Below, in pieces: positions 53,129 through 60,946 of a stretch of 64,000 nucleotides of DNA; position 1 is the stretch's first letter, and the number at the start of each line of letters is the position of its first letter. The notes below the pieces were generated by a model, which searched no databases, had not been told where the DNA came from, and worked only from the letters and a program-made list of their open reading frames with translations. Origin of the DNA: Cytophagales bacterium (GTDB lineage: Bacteria > Bacteroidota > Bacteroidia > Cytophagales > Spirosomataceae). Both the position numbers and the translations under genes were made by a program. The DNA lies in assembly GCA_013298125.1 (NCBI GenBank), contig JAAFJP010000011.1:1-64000 (forward strand), given 5' to 3'.

Positions 53129-54268
53129 TTAGTATTTAGTCGTGGTAAGATGAAACTCTTGCCAACTATGCCAAAACTCTTGGTGAGCATTTATTTTTTT
53201 GAGTTGCTGTTTTGAGTTTACTTCGATTCCTTTCAAATCAAACTTTTGGTTTTCGATTAATAATGTATCGTTTTTAAAACTGAATTTTGTTTGAGCATTT
53301 GGTCGTTCAAAAGCAAAGAAACTTTTATTATCGCTTGCCAAAGCCACTACAAGCGGTTTTTTATTTATCTGAAAATTAACGATTCGTTCTTTTTTCAAAC
53401 GATTCCAGTCAATGGCAATACTTTCCGTACCTGATTCTATGCCTACAACCCACGATTTTCTTTTCCATGAAAGCGAATCCGTACCTGTCAATTCTTTCTT
53501 CGATTTTCCAGATTCGTATTTTGCCGTGCTGTCATAATTTTCTTTAAATTTCAAATCAGCTTGCATGATTTTAGAGTCAGGATATAATTTCAACCACGTA
53601 GCCAAAGACGTTTGCTGGGCTTCTAATTCGGGCAATTTTGTGCCTTTTAACATTCCTGTAATTGCTTTGCCGTTTGCTTGTCGCCACCAAGATTTTGTGG
53701 TTTCGTCCTCGAACATGGCATTGAAATGATCCATGCCAACGAGTCTAAAATTCTCTAATTTTCCATTTACAATTGGTTCAAAAACCCTCCCAGTTCTGCA
53801 TACAGAGCAATAAGTTACCATGATGGGCTTTCCTCCCAAAACATCACGAACTTGATGATGATAGACCAACATGGAAATTGGATAAGCCTTTGACTCACCG
53901 TTAATGGTTACGCCCAATACCAATCTATCGGTCTTGACTTTATTTTCTTTGGCATCCTTCAAACTCAACGTTTCGGGTTGATAAAACATCGTGTCGGCAG
54001 CCATTTCATAGTTAATTGCGTAAGTAACAATTCCTACTAAAAGACAACCCACAATCACAATCCAACGCTTAAATTGGAACATTGGAACGATACCAACGAT
54101 GGTCAAAAACCCAAAGAATCCACGAAAAATCCATCGGTAGGTATTGAAAAAATAAGCCAAATCAATGCTCCTCATCCGCTGACTGCCAGGCATAGGCATG
54201 ATGAAATAAACGTTCAAAATCTCAAATAAAATGAGACCAATTATGCCGATGTAAAAGAGTTTTTTCAT
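53129..54268 (-). CDS. DUF3179 domain membrane protein
   Basis: 379 residues from the ATG at 54268; an in-frame ATG at 54337 would put a terminator-like hairpin inside the coding region. Three N-terminal membrane helices (about 2-22, 35-55, 60-80) are followed by DUF3179 (about 95-370) with the CSVCRTGRVFEP cysteine motif and LVYHHQVRDVLGG. The family is of unknown function, with a redox or copper role suggested by its C-x-x-C. Its stop is 11 bp from the convergent XRE stop. Confidence 0.85.
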   Translation of the reverse strand: MKKLFYIGIIGLILFEILNVYFIMPMPGSQRMRSIDLAYFFNTYRWIFRGFFGFLTIVGIVPMFQFKRWIVIVGCLLVGIVTYAINYEMAADTMFYQPETLSLKDAKENKVKTDRLVLGVTINGESKAYPISMLVYHHQVRDVLGGKPIMVTYCSVCRTGRVFEPIVNGKLENFRLVGMDHFNAMFEDETTKSWWRQANGKAITGMLKGTKLPELEAQQTSLATWLKLYPDSKIMQADLKFKENYDSTAKYESGKSKKELTGTDSLSWKRKSWVVGIESGTESIAIDWNRLKKERIVNFQINKKPLVVALASDNKSFFAFERPNAQTKFSFKNDTLLIENQKFDLKGIEVNSKQQLKKINAHQEFWHSWQEFHLTTTKY

Positions 54269-54294
54269 GGTAAAATTAATTATGAGATAAATAT

Positions 54295-54327
54295 AAAAAA
54301 ACGGACTACCATAGAGAGTCCGTTTTC
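54295..54327 (-). terminator. terminator-like hairpin in the DUF3179 leader
   Basis: AAAACGGACT-CTCTATGGT-AGTCCGTTTT on the minus strand, an 11-bp stem followed by a T-run (TTTTTTTATATT). No minus-strand gene lies upstream, so it either attenuates DUF3179 transcription or ends a small RNA made from 54330-54745. Confidence 0.7.
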
Positions 54328-54449
54328 TGAATAACATTTTTTCAATGTAAGCCCAATTTCAATCTTAAAAATATAATCGTTGTTTGATTTTCAAATTCTT
54401 TTCTCAAAGGTACATTATTAATTTTTATTTCAAAGATATTTTGCTAAAA

Positions 54450-54646
54450 TTTCCATTTTATTGGAAAAATATTTCACAACTCCATAATTGCCTATTTTTG
54501 AAAAATAAACATTTTTGAGAATTTTATTGGATTTTTAAATCAATTCAGATATATTTGTACAGGTTTTACGCCAAAAACTCTTCCTTTCTTTAATTTTTTA
54601 AATACTCCGCTTCTGGCTTAATTTTTGCTTTCCATTTTATCGGAAA
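54450..54646. promoter_or_regulatory. two TTTCC-N8-GGAAA dyads before haloperoxidase 2
   Basis: TTTCC-ATTTTATT-GGAAA at 54450-54467 and TTTCC-ATTTTATC-GGAAA at 54629-54646, with a half site (TTTTCCATTTTTT) near 54717. They match the dyads around the XRE gene. The 408-bp region 54338-54745 between divergent DUF3179 and haloperoxidase 2 contains no gene. Confidence 0.72.
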
Positions 54647-54745
54647 AATTAACACGCTAAAATATTGCTTCCTTTCCGCTTTTAATCAATCCGTTAATTA
54701 GTATTCAATCATTCTGTTTTCCATTTTTTCAATCTTTATTACTAT

Positions 54746-56128
54746 ATGAAGACAACGTACTCTCCCCCATTTACAAGGCAATATTTCGCCTACATGGCAT
54801 TTGCCTTTTTGTTATTTTTAGTGTCTGCCTGTAAGACTAATCAAGAAAATGACCCCTTTGATAAACCTCTCAACAACATAGATGCAACCGTTGCCAATGA
54901 GTGGATGGATAATTTCTTAACTGTGGAGCGTTATGCCCCAGGCTTCCGTCCACCCGTAGTGGCTCGTTCTTTGGGATTTATCAACTTGGCAGCTTATGAG
55001 GCTATCGTTCCGAGTTCGTCAGTTTACAAATCTGTTGCTCCAAATTTTCAAGGTCTGACGATTCCTGCCCGTGAAGCTGGAAAAACTTACAACGACCAAG
55101 CGGTGGTAAACGAAGTGTATTATCAAATGATGAAAAACTTTTTCCCTCACGTTTTGGACGAATATAAGGCTTCAATCGAAACGCAATACAAGAAATTTGA
55201 TGCTTCAAAAATCAATGCGGACGAATTAACTCGCTCAAAACAATACGGTCAGGCGGTGGCAAAGGCTGTTTTTGATTTTTCATTAACGGATGCCATTGGA
55301 AGTAAGGGATATCTAAACAATCAACCCGCTGACTACGTACCGCCCACAGGTGCAGGCAAATGGCAACCCTCTTTCCCAGATTTCGGAAAGGCTTTATTGC
55401 CCTATTGGGGTAAAGCAAGGACTTTTGTTATTTCGGAAAGTGAGAAATTATCTCCCGCACCAATTCCATACAGTAACAGCATTACATCGCCTTTTTTCTT
55501 TCAAGCCTTTGAAGTTCACCAAGTTACAACGCCTTTGTCTTACGAAGGTCAATGGATTGGGGAGTTTTGGAGTGATGACATTTTTAAGTTAACTTTTGAG
55601 CCTTCGGGTCGTTGGATTGCGATTGCTCAACAGGTTGTGAGAAAAGAAAAAGTACCTTTGGAGAAAGCTATATATACTTATGCAAAAGTATCAATCGGTT
55701 TGAGTGATGCGGGAGTGGCTTGTTGGCACTCGAAATATGTGTATAATTTAGAGCGTCCAACGTCATATATTCGTAGAGAAATTAACAAGGACTGGACCAG
55801 TAAACTGAATAACCCAATTGCCAAAGTAAACGGGGTAACGCCTCCGTTCCCAGCTTATCCATCGGGACATTCGACTTTTGGAGGTGTTGCGGCTGAGATT
55901 TTGAATGATATTTACGGGAAAAATTACGCCATGACTGATAAATGTCACGAAGGCAGAACGGAGTTTATCGGTACGCCTCGGAGTTTCAAAAGTTTTGATG
56001 CCATGGCAGATGAAAATGCCTACTCACGCATCCCGTTGGGGGTTCATTACAGAATGGATTGTTCGGAAGGCTTACGTCTTGGTTATCAGACTGGTAGAGC
56101 GGTGAATCGTTTGGCTTGGAAGAAATAA
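54746..56128 (+). CDS. vanadium-dependent haloperoxidase / PAP2-like lipoprotein 2
   Basis: 460 residues. Lipobox LLFLVSAC (Cys near 29). Haloperoxidase core: YNLERPTSYIRRE, FPAYPSGHSTFGGVAAEIL and SRIPLGVHYRMDCSEGLRLG. It is a diverged paralogue of the protein at 49690-51297 (shared PAY-SGHSTF and GxHY-MDC motifs). The two TTTCC-N8-GGAAA dyads upstream place it under the XRE protein. Oxidative halogenation or phosphatase activity is possible. Confidence 0.88.
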   Translation: MKTTYSPPFTRQYFAYMAFAFLLFLVSACKTNQENDPFDKPLNNIDATVANEWMDNFLTVERYAPGFRPPVVARSLGFINLAAYEAIVPSSSVYKSVAPNFQGLTIPAREAGKTYNDQAVVNEVYYQMMKNFFPHVLDEYKASIETQYKKFDASKINADELTRSKQYGQAVAKAVFDFSLTDAIGSKGYLNNQPADYVPPTGAGKWQPSFPDFGKALLPYWGKARTFVISESEKLSPAPIPYSNSITSPFFFQAFEVHQVTTPLSYEGQWIGEFWSDDIFKLTFEPSGRWIAIAQQVVRKEKVPLEKAIYTYAKVSIGLSDAGVACWHSKYVYNLERPTSYIRREINKDWTSKLNNPIAKVNGVTPPFPAYPSGHSTFGGVAAEILNDIYGKNYAMTDKCHEGRTEFIGTPRSFKSFDAMADENAYSRIPLGVHYRMDCSEGLRLGYQTGRAVNRLAWKK

Positions 56129-56222
56129 AAAGGGTAAAAGAGGTGAAATGAGGTGAAAGGTTGAAAAATCAATATTATTCCCCTTTTACCTTTTTCACCT
56201 TCTTTTACCCTTTTCACCCCAA
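56129..56222. repeat. palindromic element (GGGTAAAAGAGGTGAAA family)
   Basis: AAAAGGGTAAAAGAGGTGAA ... TTCACCTTCTTTTACCCTTTT fills the gap between convergent stops of haloperoxidase 2 and the DUF2490-like gene, in the manner of 23791-23925. Confidence 0.7.
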
Positions 56223-56224
56223 AA

Positions 56225-56998
56225 CTACAAATACCACCAACTCTGCAAATCATCCCAATTGAGATTTATGTAGAGATTAAGTTGTACTAAATTCAAATTA
56301 CGGACTTCTAATTTTGGATTGCGAACCAAAGCCTGATAACAATAGCCCAATTCTACCCGTGCCTTGCCCATATTGTACCCACCTGCCAAATGTACCCAGT
56401 CTTCCGAACAACCCGTTTCTCCAAAAGTGCCATTTTTTGAACTCACAGGACCATTATTTGCCCCTTCCAAATACCAAAATGCCTCATTAGATGCTGATAC
56501 ATAAAAACCTTTCTTTTTCTCTTTGGGATTATAAAACGGAAGCGTCACGTAGGTTTGATACCTCAAAATAGAAGCATCGTCAATAATACCCGTTTTCATA
56601 TTCGTAGGCATACGATACTCAAATCTTAGACGATGATTGAACGTGATTTTTTTGAAATTATGCAAATAACCCACTTGTCCGAGGTAACGATTTTCAGTTT
56701 CTTTCAAACCAAAAATATTATGACTGCCGTAACCATAGCCCAAACCTGCGGTAAGATGTTTATTGAATTTTTGAATAAGTAATGCCTGAGCCACAAAATG
56801 AGCCTGACCACCTGGAAATTCCTTATTACCCATTTTTTCAGTCAATGTTGAAACAGAAGAAATATTGAGGTTATAACCAAAACCTTTATAAAAATTACCC
56901 GTTTGATAATAATTGGGGCTAAATCCTTCAAGATTAAGGTCTTGGGCTTTTATTTGAAGTGAAAAAAATATGATTAACAAAAAGAAAAATCGTTTCAT
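56225..56998 (-). CDS. DUF2490-like outer-membrane protein
   Basis: 257 residues: signal peptide (1-18, ending IKA), then alternating beta strands with the DUF2490-type FNHRLRFEYRM segment near 115-125 and a final strand LNLYINLNWDDLQSWWYL. Likely a surface barrel of unknown substrate. Upstream is a bidirectional terminator at 57021-57055, so it needs its own promoter. Confidence 0.72.
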   Translation of the reverse strand: MKRFFFLLIIFFSLQIKAQDLNLEGFSPNYYQTGNFYKGFGYNLNISSVSTLTEKMGNKEFPGGQAHFVAQALLIQKFNKHLTAGLGYGYGSHNIFGLKETENRYLGQVGYLHNFKKITFNHRLRFEYRMPTNMKTGIIDDASILRYQTYVTLPFYNPKEKKKGFYVSASNEAFWYLEGANNGPVSSKNGTFGETGCSEDWVHLAGGYNMGKARVELGYCYQALVRNPKLEVRNLNLVQLNLYINLNWDDLQSWWYL

Positions 56999-57020
56999 AA
57001 GCTATGATTGATTAACAAAA

Positions 57021-57055
57021 AAATAAGGAAGCGTGGTTGTGCTTCCTTATTTTTT
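57021..57055 (-). terminator. strong bidirectional intrinsic terminator
   Basis: AAATAAGGAAGC-GTGGTTGT-GCTTCCTTATTTTTT: a 12-bp stem with A-run and T-run on the two sides. It ends transcription of the coiled-coil gene (minus strand) and lies just upstream of the DUF2490-like start. Confidence 0.88.
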
Positions 57056-57085
57056 AACAAATCTTATGCCGATTTATTTCTTCTA

Positions 57086-57490
57086 TCATAATGCTGAAGA
57101 CTCATTCAAAGGATACCCTTTACGACTCTCTTCGCTTGCTTTTCTGATATTTGCTACAAAATTTTGGGTATCTTCAATCGACTCAGGATTGCCCGAAAGT
57201 TTATTGACAAGGTTTAGTAGATACGTCTGAGTCTGTTGAATCACATCAAGCGTAACCTGATTTTGAGCAATTTGCTTTTGATTCCGAACAATATTCATTT
57301 GATTATTGACGATGATTTCTTGATTGCGAATAATGGTCGATTGGTTCTGAATTACCATCTCATGATTATCAGCATTTTGTTGCTGATTCTGAATCATGAT
57401 GTCATAATTATCCACAATTCTTCCTTGAATTCCCTTCAAAAAATCCTGTTCGTCAATCAATTTTTGTAATACTTCGTCAAAATTTTTCAT
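57086..57490 (-). CDS. coiled-coil protein with repeated Asn-at-d heptads
   Basis: 134 residues from the ATG at 57490; a TTG 6 nt upstream is unlikely. The centre (about 25-80) is a heptad array of the form IxxNQxx, with Asn at position d of eight successive heptads (residues 28, 35, 42, 49, 56, 63, 70, 77), mostly Ile/Val at a and Gln at e. Asn at d of trimeric coiled coils, known from trimeric autotransporter stalks, binds anions in the core, so a parallel trimer is predicted. The N- and C-terminal parts are ordinary helices. No signal peptide: it is cytosolic. Function unknown. Confidence 0.78.
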   Translation of the reverse strand: MKNFDEVLQKLIDEQDFLKGIQGRIVDNYDIMIQNQQQNADNHEMVIQNQSTIIRNQEIIVNNQMNIVRNQKQIAQNQVTLDVIQQTQTYLLNLVNKLSGNPESIEDTQNFVANIRKASEESRKGYPLNESSAL

Positions 57491-57568
57491 TGCCAAAACT
57501 TATAAACTTATTTTATACCTAAATTTGTAATACATTCTTACCAAGAGTAAAATTAACACAAAAACTTT

Positions 57569-58552
57569 ATGCAATCCAATATTAACCCAAAAACAAGAAT
57601 ACCCTGGATATATCTCTTTTTTCTTACGGTGGTGATGTCTTCTTGGTTTTGGTACATGATTAGCCACGATAGTTTTGAACTTTACACCCGCCAATGGGCA
57701 ACAGTTTTGACCATGATTTTTGGTTCGTTCATCGCAGGGGCAAGTCCCGAAGGTAGTGCGGCAGTTGCTTACCCAATCTTTACTTTAATCCTCAAAATTG
57801 AACCTGCCATAGCTCGTAATTTCGCCTTCGCCATTCAGAGTATCGGCATGACCTCCGCCAGTTTATTAATCATCGGATTGAGGTTGAAAGTCGATTGGAA
57901 TTATATTCTCTTCGTAACCATCGGAGGCGTATTTGGCTTATTTTTAGGTACTTACTACGTCGTTCCTTATATCTCTCCCGTTCAGGCAAAGCTCTTTTTT
58001 GTATCACTTTACCTCAGCTTTGGGATAGCTCTTTGGATGCAAAATCGTAAACAACAACGAGAAGTTTTTGAGAGTATTCAAAATTTTACTAACTCAGACA
58101 AAGGACGTTTAATCATTTTCGGATTAGTGGGCGGGATTATTTCATCCATTTTTGGAACGGGTATTAATATTTTTACTTTCTGTTTAATGACAATTTATTA
58201 CAGAGTTAGTGAAAAAGTAGCCACGCCTTCGTCCGTTATCATCATGACGATTGAGACAATTCTGGGGCTTTTTATACATACCCAACTCACCAAAGATTTT
58301 CAACCCGAAGCCTTTGAAATTTGGTTGGCTTGTGTACCATTTGTAGCTATATTCGCTCCATTGGGGGCTTTTGTGATTAGTAAGATGCCACGGAAAAGTA
58401 TTGCAACGCTACTATATTATATCTTGATAATTCAATTTTTTGGAGCAATGATAGTGATAAGACCTACCTTAATTCAGCTTTCAATTTGTGGTTTGATTTT
58501 GATTTTGGGTGTAGGGTTATTTTCGTATTTGGCGAGGGTTAGGAAGGTGTAA
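57569..58552 (+). CDS. TSUP / TauE-SafE family transporter
   Basis: 327 residues, eight to nine membrane helices. The two TSUP halves are visible from FGSFIAGASPEGSAAVAYPIF and from GLVGGIISSIFGTGINIFTF, each a G-x-x-x-G-x-G-like re-entrant motif. Family members export sulfite, sulfonate or related anions. It is followed 90 bp later by a small membrane protein across a palindrome, and there is no sulfur gene adjacent, so the anion is not assigned. Confidence 0.87.
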   Translation: MQSNINPKTRIPWIYLFFLTVVMSSWFWYMISHDSFELYTRQWATVLTMIFGSFIAGASPEGSAAVAYPIFTLILKIEPAIARNFAFAIQSIGMTSASLLIIGLRLKVDWNYILFVTIGGVFGLFLGTYYVVPYISPVQAKLFFVSLYLSFGIALWMQNRKQQREVFESIQNFTNSDKGRLIIFGLVGGIISSIFGTGINIFTFCLMTIYYRVSEKVATPSSVIIMTIETILGLFIHTQLTKDFQPEAFEIWLACVPFVAIFAPLGAFVISKMPRKSIATLLYYILIIQFFGAMIVIRPTLIQLSICGLILILGVGLFSYLARVRKV

Positions 58553-58563
58553 TAATATAATTC

Positions 58564-58633
58564 AATGTAATCCGAACTTTCCAGTTCGAAATGTAGTCAG
58601 ACAAAATCCGAACTGGAAAGTTCGGGTTACATT
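58564..58633. repeat. palindromic element (AATGTAATCCGAACTTTCC family)
   Basis: AATGTAATCCGAACTTTCCA on the left pairs with GGAAAGTTCGGGTTACATT on the right; arms 25 bp with one mismatch, loop about 20 nt. It ends 9 bp before the start codon of the next gene. Confidence 0.8.
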
Positions 58634-58642
58634 CATACAAAA

Positions 58643-59098
58643 ATGAAACAAAAAATAGCGGAATGGGTAAAAAGATACGGCTTGGCGGAGGTGATTTCCT
58701 TGACGCTCACGGTTGTTGCGTCTTGGCTTACTTTTAAATTTACCAATAGTAATATTTCAACCGCATTGGCAGGTACTTGGGCTGGGAATATTGGCTATTT
58801 TGGAACAATCTTGATTCAGGATATTTTGTTGGCTATCAAGCAATTAGAGCATTCTGGGAAGAAATATTCCGCAGAAACTTTCTATAAAAATGCCCGTGCT
58901 TTATTCGTTGAGTTTGGCATTGCTGAAATATTCGATACCTTCCTGATTCGCCCAACTTTGCTGTATTATTTTCCTATTTGGTTAGATAATTTATCTCTCG
59001 GAGTAATAGTAGCAAAATTTGCGGCTGATATTACTTTCTATGTACCTGCAATCATTAGTTATGAAATGTCGAAGAAGAAATTGAGGAAATTTGAGTGA
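58643..59098 (+). CDS. conserved hypothetical membrane protein
   Basis: 151 residues, with three or four membrane helices (about 15-33, 43-65, 110-140). The sequence (WLTFKFTNSNISTALAGTWAGNIGYFGTI, then FVEFGIAEIFDTFLIRP) is of a type I have seen in Bacteroidota and Cyanobacteria but cannot name. The start codon follows a palindrome by 9 bp. Function unknown. Confidence 0.7.
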   Translation: MKQKIAEWVKRYGLAEVISLTLTVVASWLTFKFTNSNISTALAGTWAGNIGYFGTILIQDILLAIKQLEHSGKKYSAETFYKNARALFVEFGIAEIFDTFLIRPTLLYYFPIWLDNLSLGVIVAKFAADITFYVPAIISYEMSKKKLRKFE

Positions 59099-59144
59099 GA
59101 CTAATCTAATGTTCAAAAAACTTTAAATTGTCTTATTCTTCTTT

Positions 59145-59219
59145 TAGAACACGATTTTAAGATTTTGTGATTAACAGGATTAATCATAAAAATCTTATCA
59201 ATCTTAAAATCGTGTTCCG
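59145..59219. repeat. palindromic element (AGAACACGATTTTA ... AGGATT family)
   Basis: AGAACACGATTTTAAGATT ... AATCTTAAAATCGTGTTC with central CAGGATT. This is the cleaner copy of the family at 49459-49547; an offset copy lies at 17914-18000. Confidence 0.8.
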
Positions 59220-59300
59220 ACGGGGTCGCCTCCGACAAAATAAAGTTTTAAAATACTAATTGAGACATATCGTTGAAATCCACTTAGTAAAACCCAAAAC

Positions 59301-59801
59301 TTAAAACCTAATCCTCATCCCAACATTAATCTGACTTGCAGGATTCATGTTGGGATTAACAAATCTCTCTTGGATGTACCTATCATGGACAGCGTGATTA
59401 TATTCATCTACGAAATCGCTTATTTGTCTTCTGGATTTTTTCCATAAAAAAAGGGATGTGCTGACGGATGCAAGTCCAATCAGTAGAGGCACTGGGCGAA
59501 CTTGGTTGCCTCCTTCCCAAACATTATCGAAAGAACCCGCAGTGGCTCCGATTCCAACAATTTCCAGAATGGTAGCTAATCTTCTGGTTCTGGTATATTG
59601 TCGGGCGGAGGTGTATAAATCTGAATTTTGGTCGAGATTTAAGGCTTTTTTCAAAGCCCTTGGCGAATCATAATTTAGCCCCTTGTATCGGAACTGATGC
59701 CAACCTGAGTAAAAAATACTGTCGGTAGTCATTCTTGATTGCCCACAAGTGTCTGTTAGCGAAAAACATATCAGGAGTAAAATGATAAAGGAATATTTCA
59801 T
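59301..59801 (-). CDS. secreted hypothetical protein
   Basis: 166 residues: signal peptide (1 to about 21), then a mainly polar region with one hydrophobic segment (about 100-118, VRPVPLLIGLASVSTSLFLW) and a final strand INVGMRIRF like that of outer-membrane proteins. No known domain. Single gene, no partner. Confidence 0.65.
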   Translation of the reverse strand: MKYSFIILLLICFSLTDTCGQSRMTTDSIFYSGWHQFRYKGLNYDSPRALKKALNLDQNSDLYTSARQYTRTRRLATILEIVGIGATAGSFDNVWEGGNQVRPVPLLIGLASVSTSLFLWKKSRRQISDFVDEYNHAVHDRYIQERFVNPNMNPASQINVGMRIRF

Positions 59802-59851
59802 AACGTTTTGAGATTTTTATTTACGAACCTCAAAGCGTTGGGAATGTTTTG

Positions 59852-60017
59852 TTTCTAAGGGGTTTTTAATGTTTTTGGGTTTTGAGTAAATTGGTGGTAA
59901 GCGAAGTAATCAAGTAGGCAACTCAATGCTTTTGAATGTACATCGTCTGGTCGTAGGTTTAGCGAAGCGTTCCTACGACCAGATACATTGATTTCTAAGG
60001 CTTTTTTAATGTTTTTT
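59852..60017. repeat. direct repeats flanking a GGTCGTAGG palindrome
   Basis: TTTCTAAGGGGTTTTTAATG at 59852-59871 and TTTCTAAGGCTTTTTTAATG at 59992-60011 are near-identical direct repeats (continuing for 5 more T). Between them lies TCTGGTCGTAGG ... CCTACGACCAGA (59946-59983), the second member of the 978-1012 family. The 415-bp gap 59802-60216 holds no gene. Confidence 0.7.
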
Positions 60018-60216
60018 TCAGGCTTGTAAATTTTTTACCAATTACTTTTACATAATTCAAAGCCATGAAAATTTAACAAGCCAAAACGGATTTTTAAAAT
60101 ATTACAAGTATCAAAATTCTTTTGTATTAGGTTAGTCTATTCTCTCTGGATAAAAATAATATTGCTTTATTAGTTGCTTTAAACCTAAACATTAAATTTA
60201 ATAAACAAAAATTTGT

Positions 60217-60843
60217 ATGAAAAATGTATTTGTTTGCTCAACATTAATTCTGTTGTTACTTGCTTGTAAAACACACGATAACTCTATGGATGTTGTACCA
60301 AAGGATGTAGTGAAATTTACTGATAAATTAGTTGCTGAATACAATATTGATTTGAATCGAGTTGATTCGACTGATAATTATATTTGGGATTGGACGCAAT
60401 CAGGTTGGGATATATATTTTCTAAATATTTTTGGAGAAACTGCACGACTTGGTGGACGGGTAAATCCATTTCTCCGTTCGGGAAAATATGGCTCTCTTGA
60501 CCCTTCAAGAGCAGATATGTACCCAAAAGATGGTTGGTCTATGATAAAGCGGGATTTTGGGAATAAGACAAGTGCACCAATCTACCCCTATTTAATTTTG
60601 TATAATGAAAATCGGCGTATTTTAAGAACCTGCATTTTCAATTCAAGAGATGACCGTCAAAGTTTTGAGGAAGTAACTCTCTCTTTTAAAAATAATGACT
60701 ATTCAAAAAGTGATACTGCAACCACTGGCGTTTTTGAATGGATAGTAACGCAATTTGATGTTTCAAAAGTTGATAAAAATCTTATAAAGCCTTCATCAAT
60801 TAATTTAGAAGTTAAAGAATATGTCCGATACTACGTTCAATAG
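60217..60843 (+). CDS. hypothetical lipoprotein
   Basis: 208 residues. Lipobox LILLLLAC (acylated Cys near 17), then a soluble domain rich in aromatic residues (WDWTQSGWDIYFLNIFGETARLGG ..). No recognised family. It is a single gene followed by a strong terminator. Confidence 0.7.
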   Translation: MKNVFVCSTLILLLLACKTHDNSMDVVPKDVVKFTDKLVAEYNIDLNRVDSTDNYIWDWTQSGWDIYFLNIFGETARLGGRVNPFLRSGKYGSLDPSRADMYPKDGWSMIKRDFGNKTSAPIYPYLILYNENRRILRTCIFNSRDDRQSFEEVTLSFKNNDYSKSDTATTGVFEWIVTQFDVSKVDKNLIKPSSINLEVKEYVRYYVQ

Positions 60844-60876
60844 AGGTTTTTTGCGTCAATATGAGTAGAAAATAAA

Positions 60877-60917
60877 AACGGGATTTGAAACTTATAGTAA
60901 GTTCCAAATCCCGTTTA
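60877..60917 (+). terminator. long-stem bidirectional terminator
   Basis: AAACGGGATTTGAAACTTA-TAG-TAAGTTCCAAATCCCGTTT: a 19-bp stem with one mismatch and a 3-nt loop, between convergent genes. It should stop both the lipoprotein and the cytochrome-protein transcripts. Confidence 0.85.
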
Positions 60918-60946
60918 CCGTTCACCCTAAACCGCTTACCTAAACC

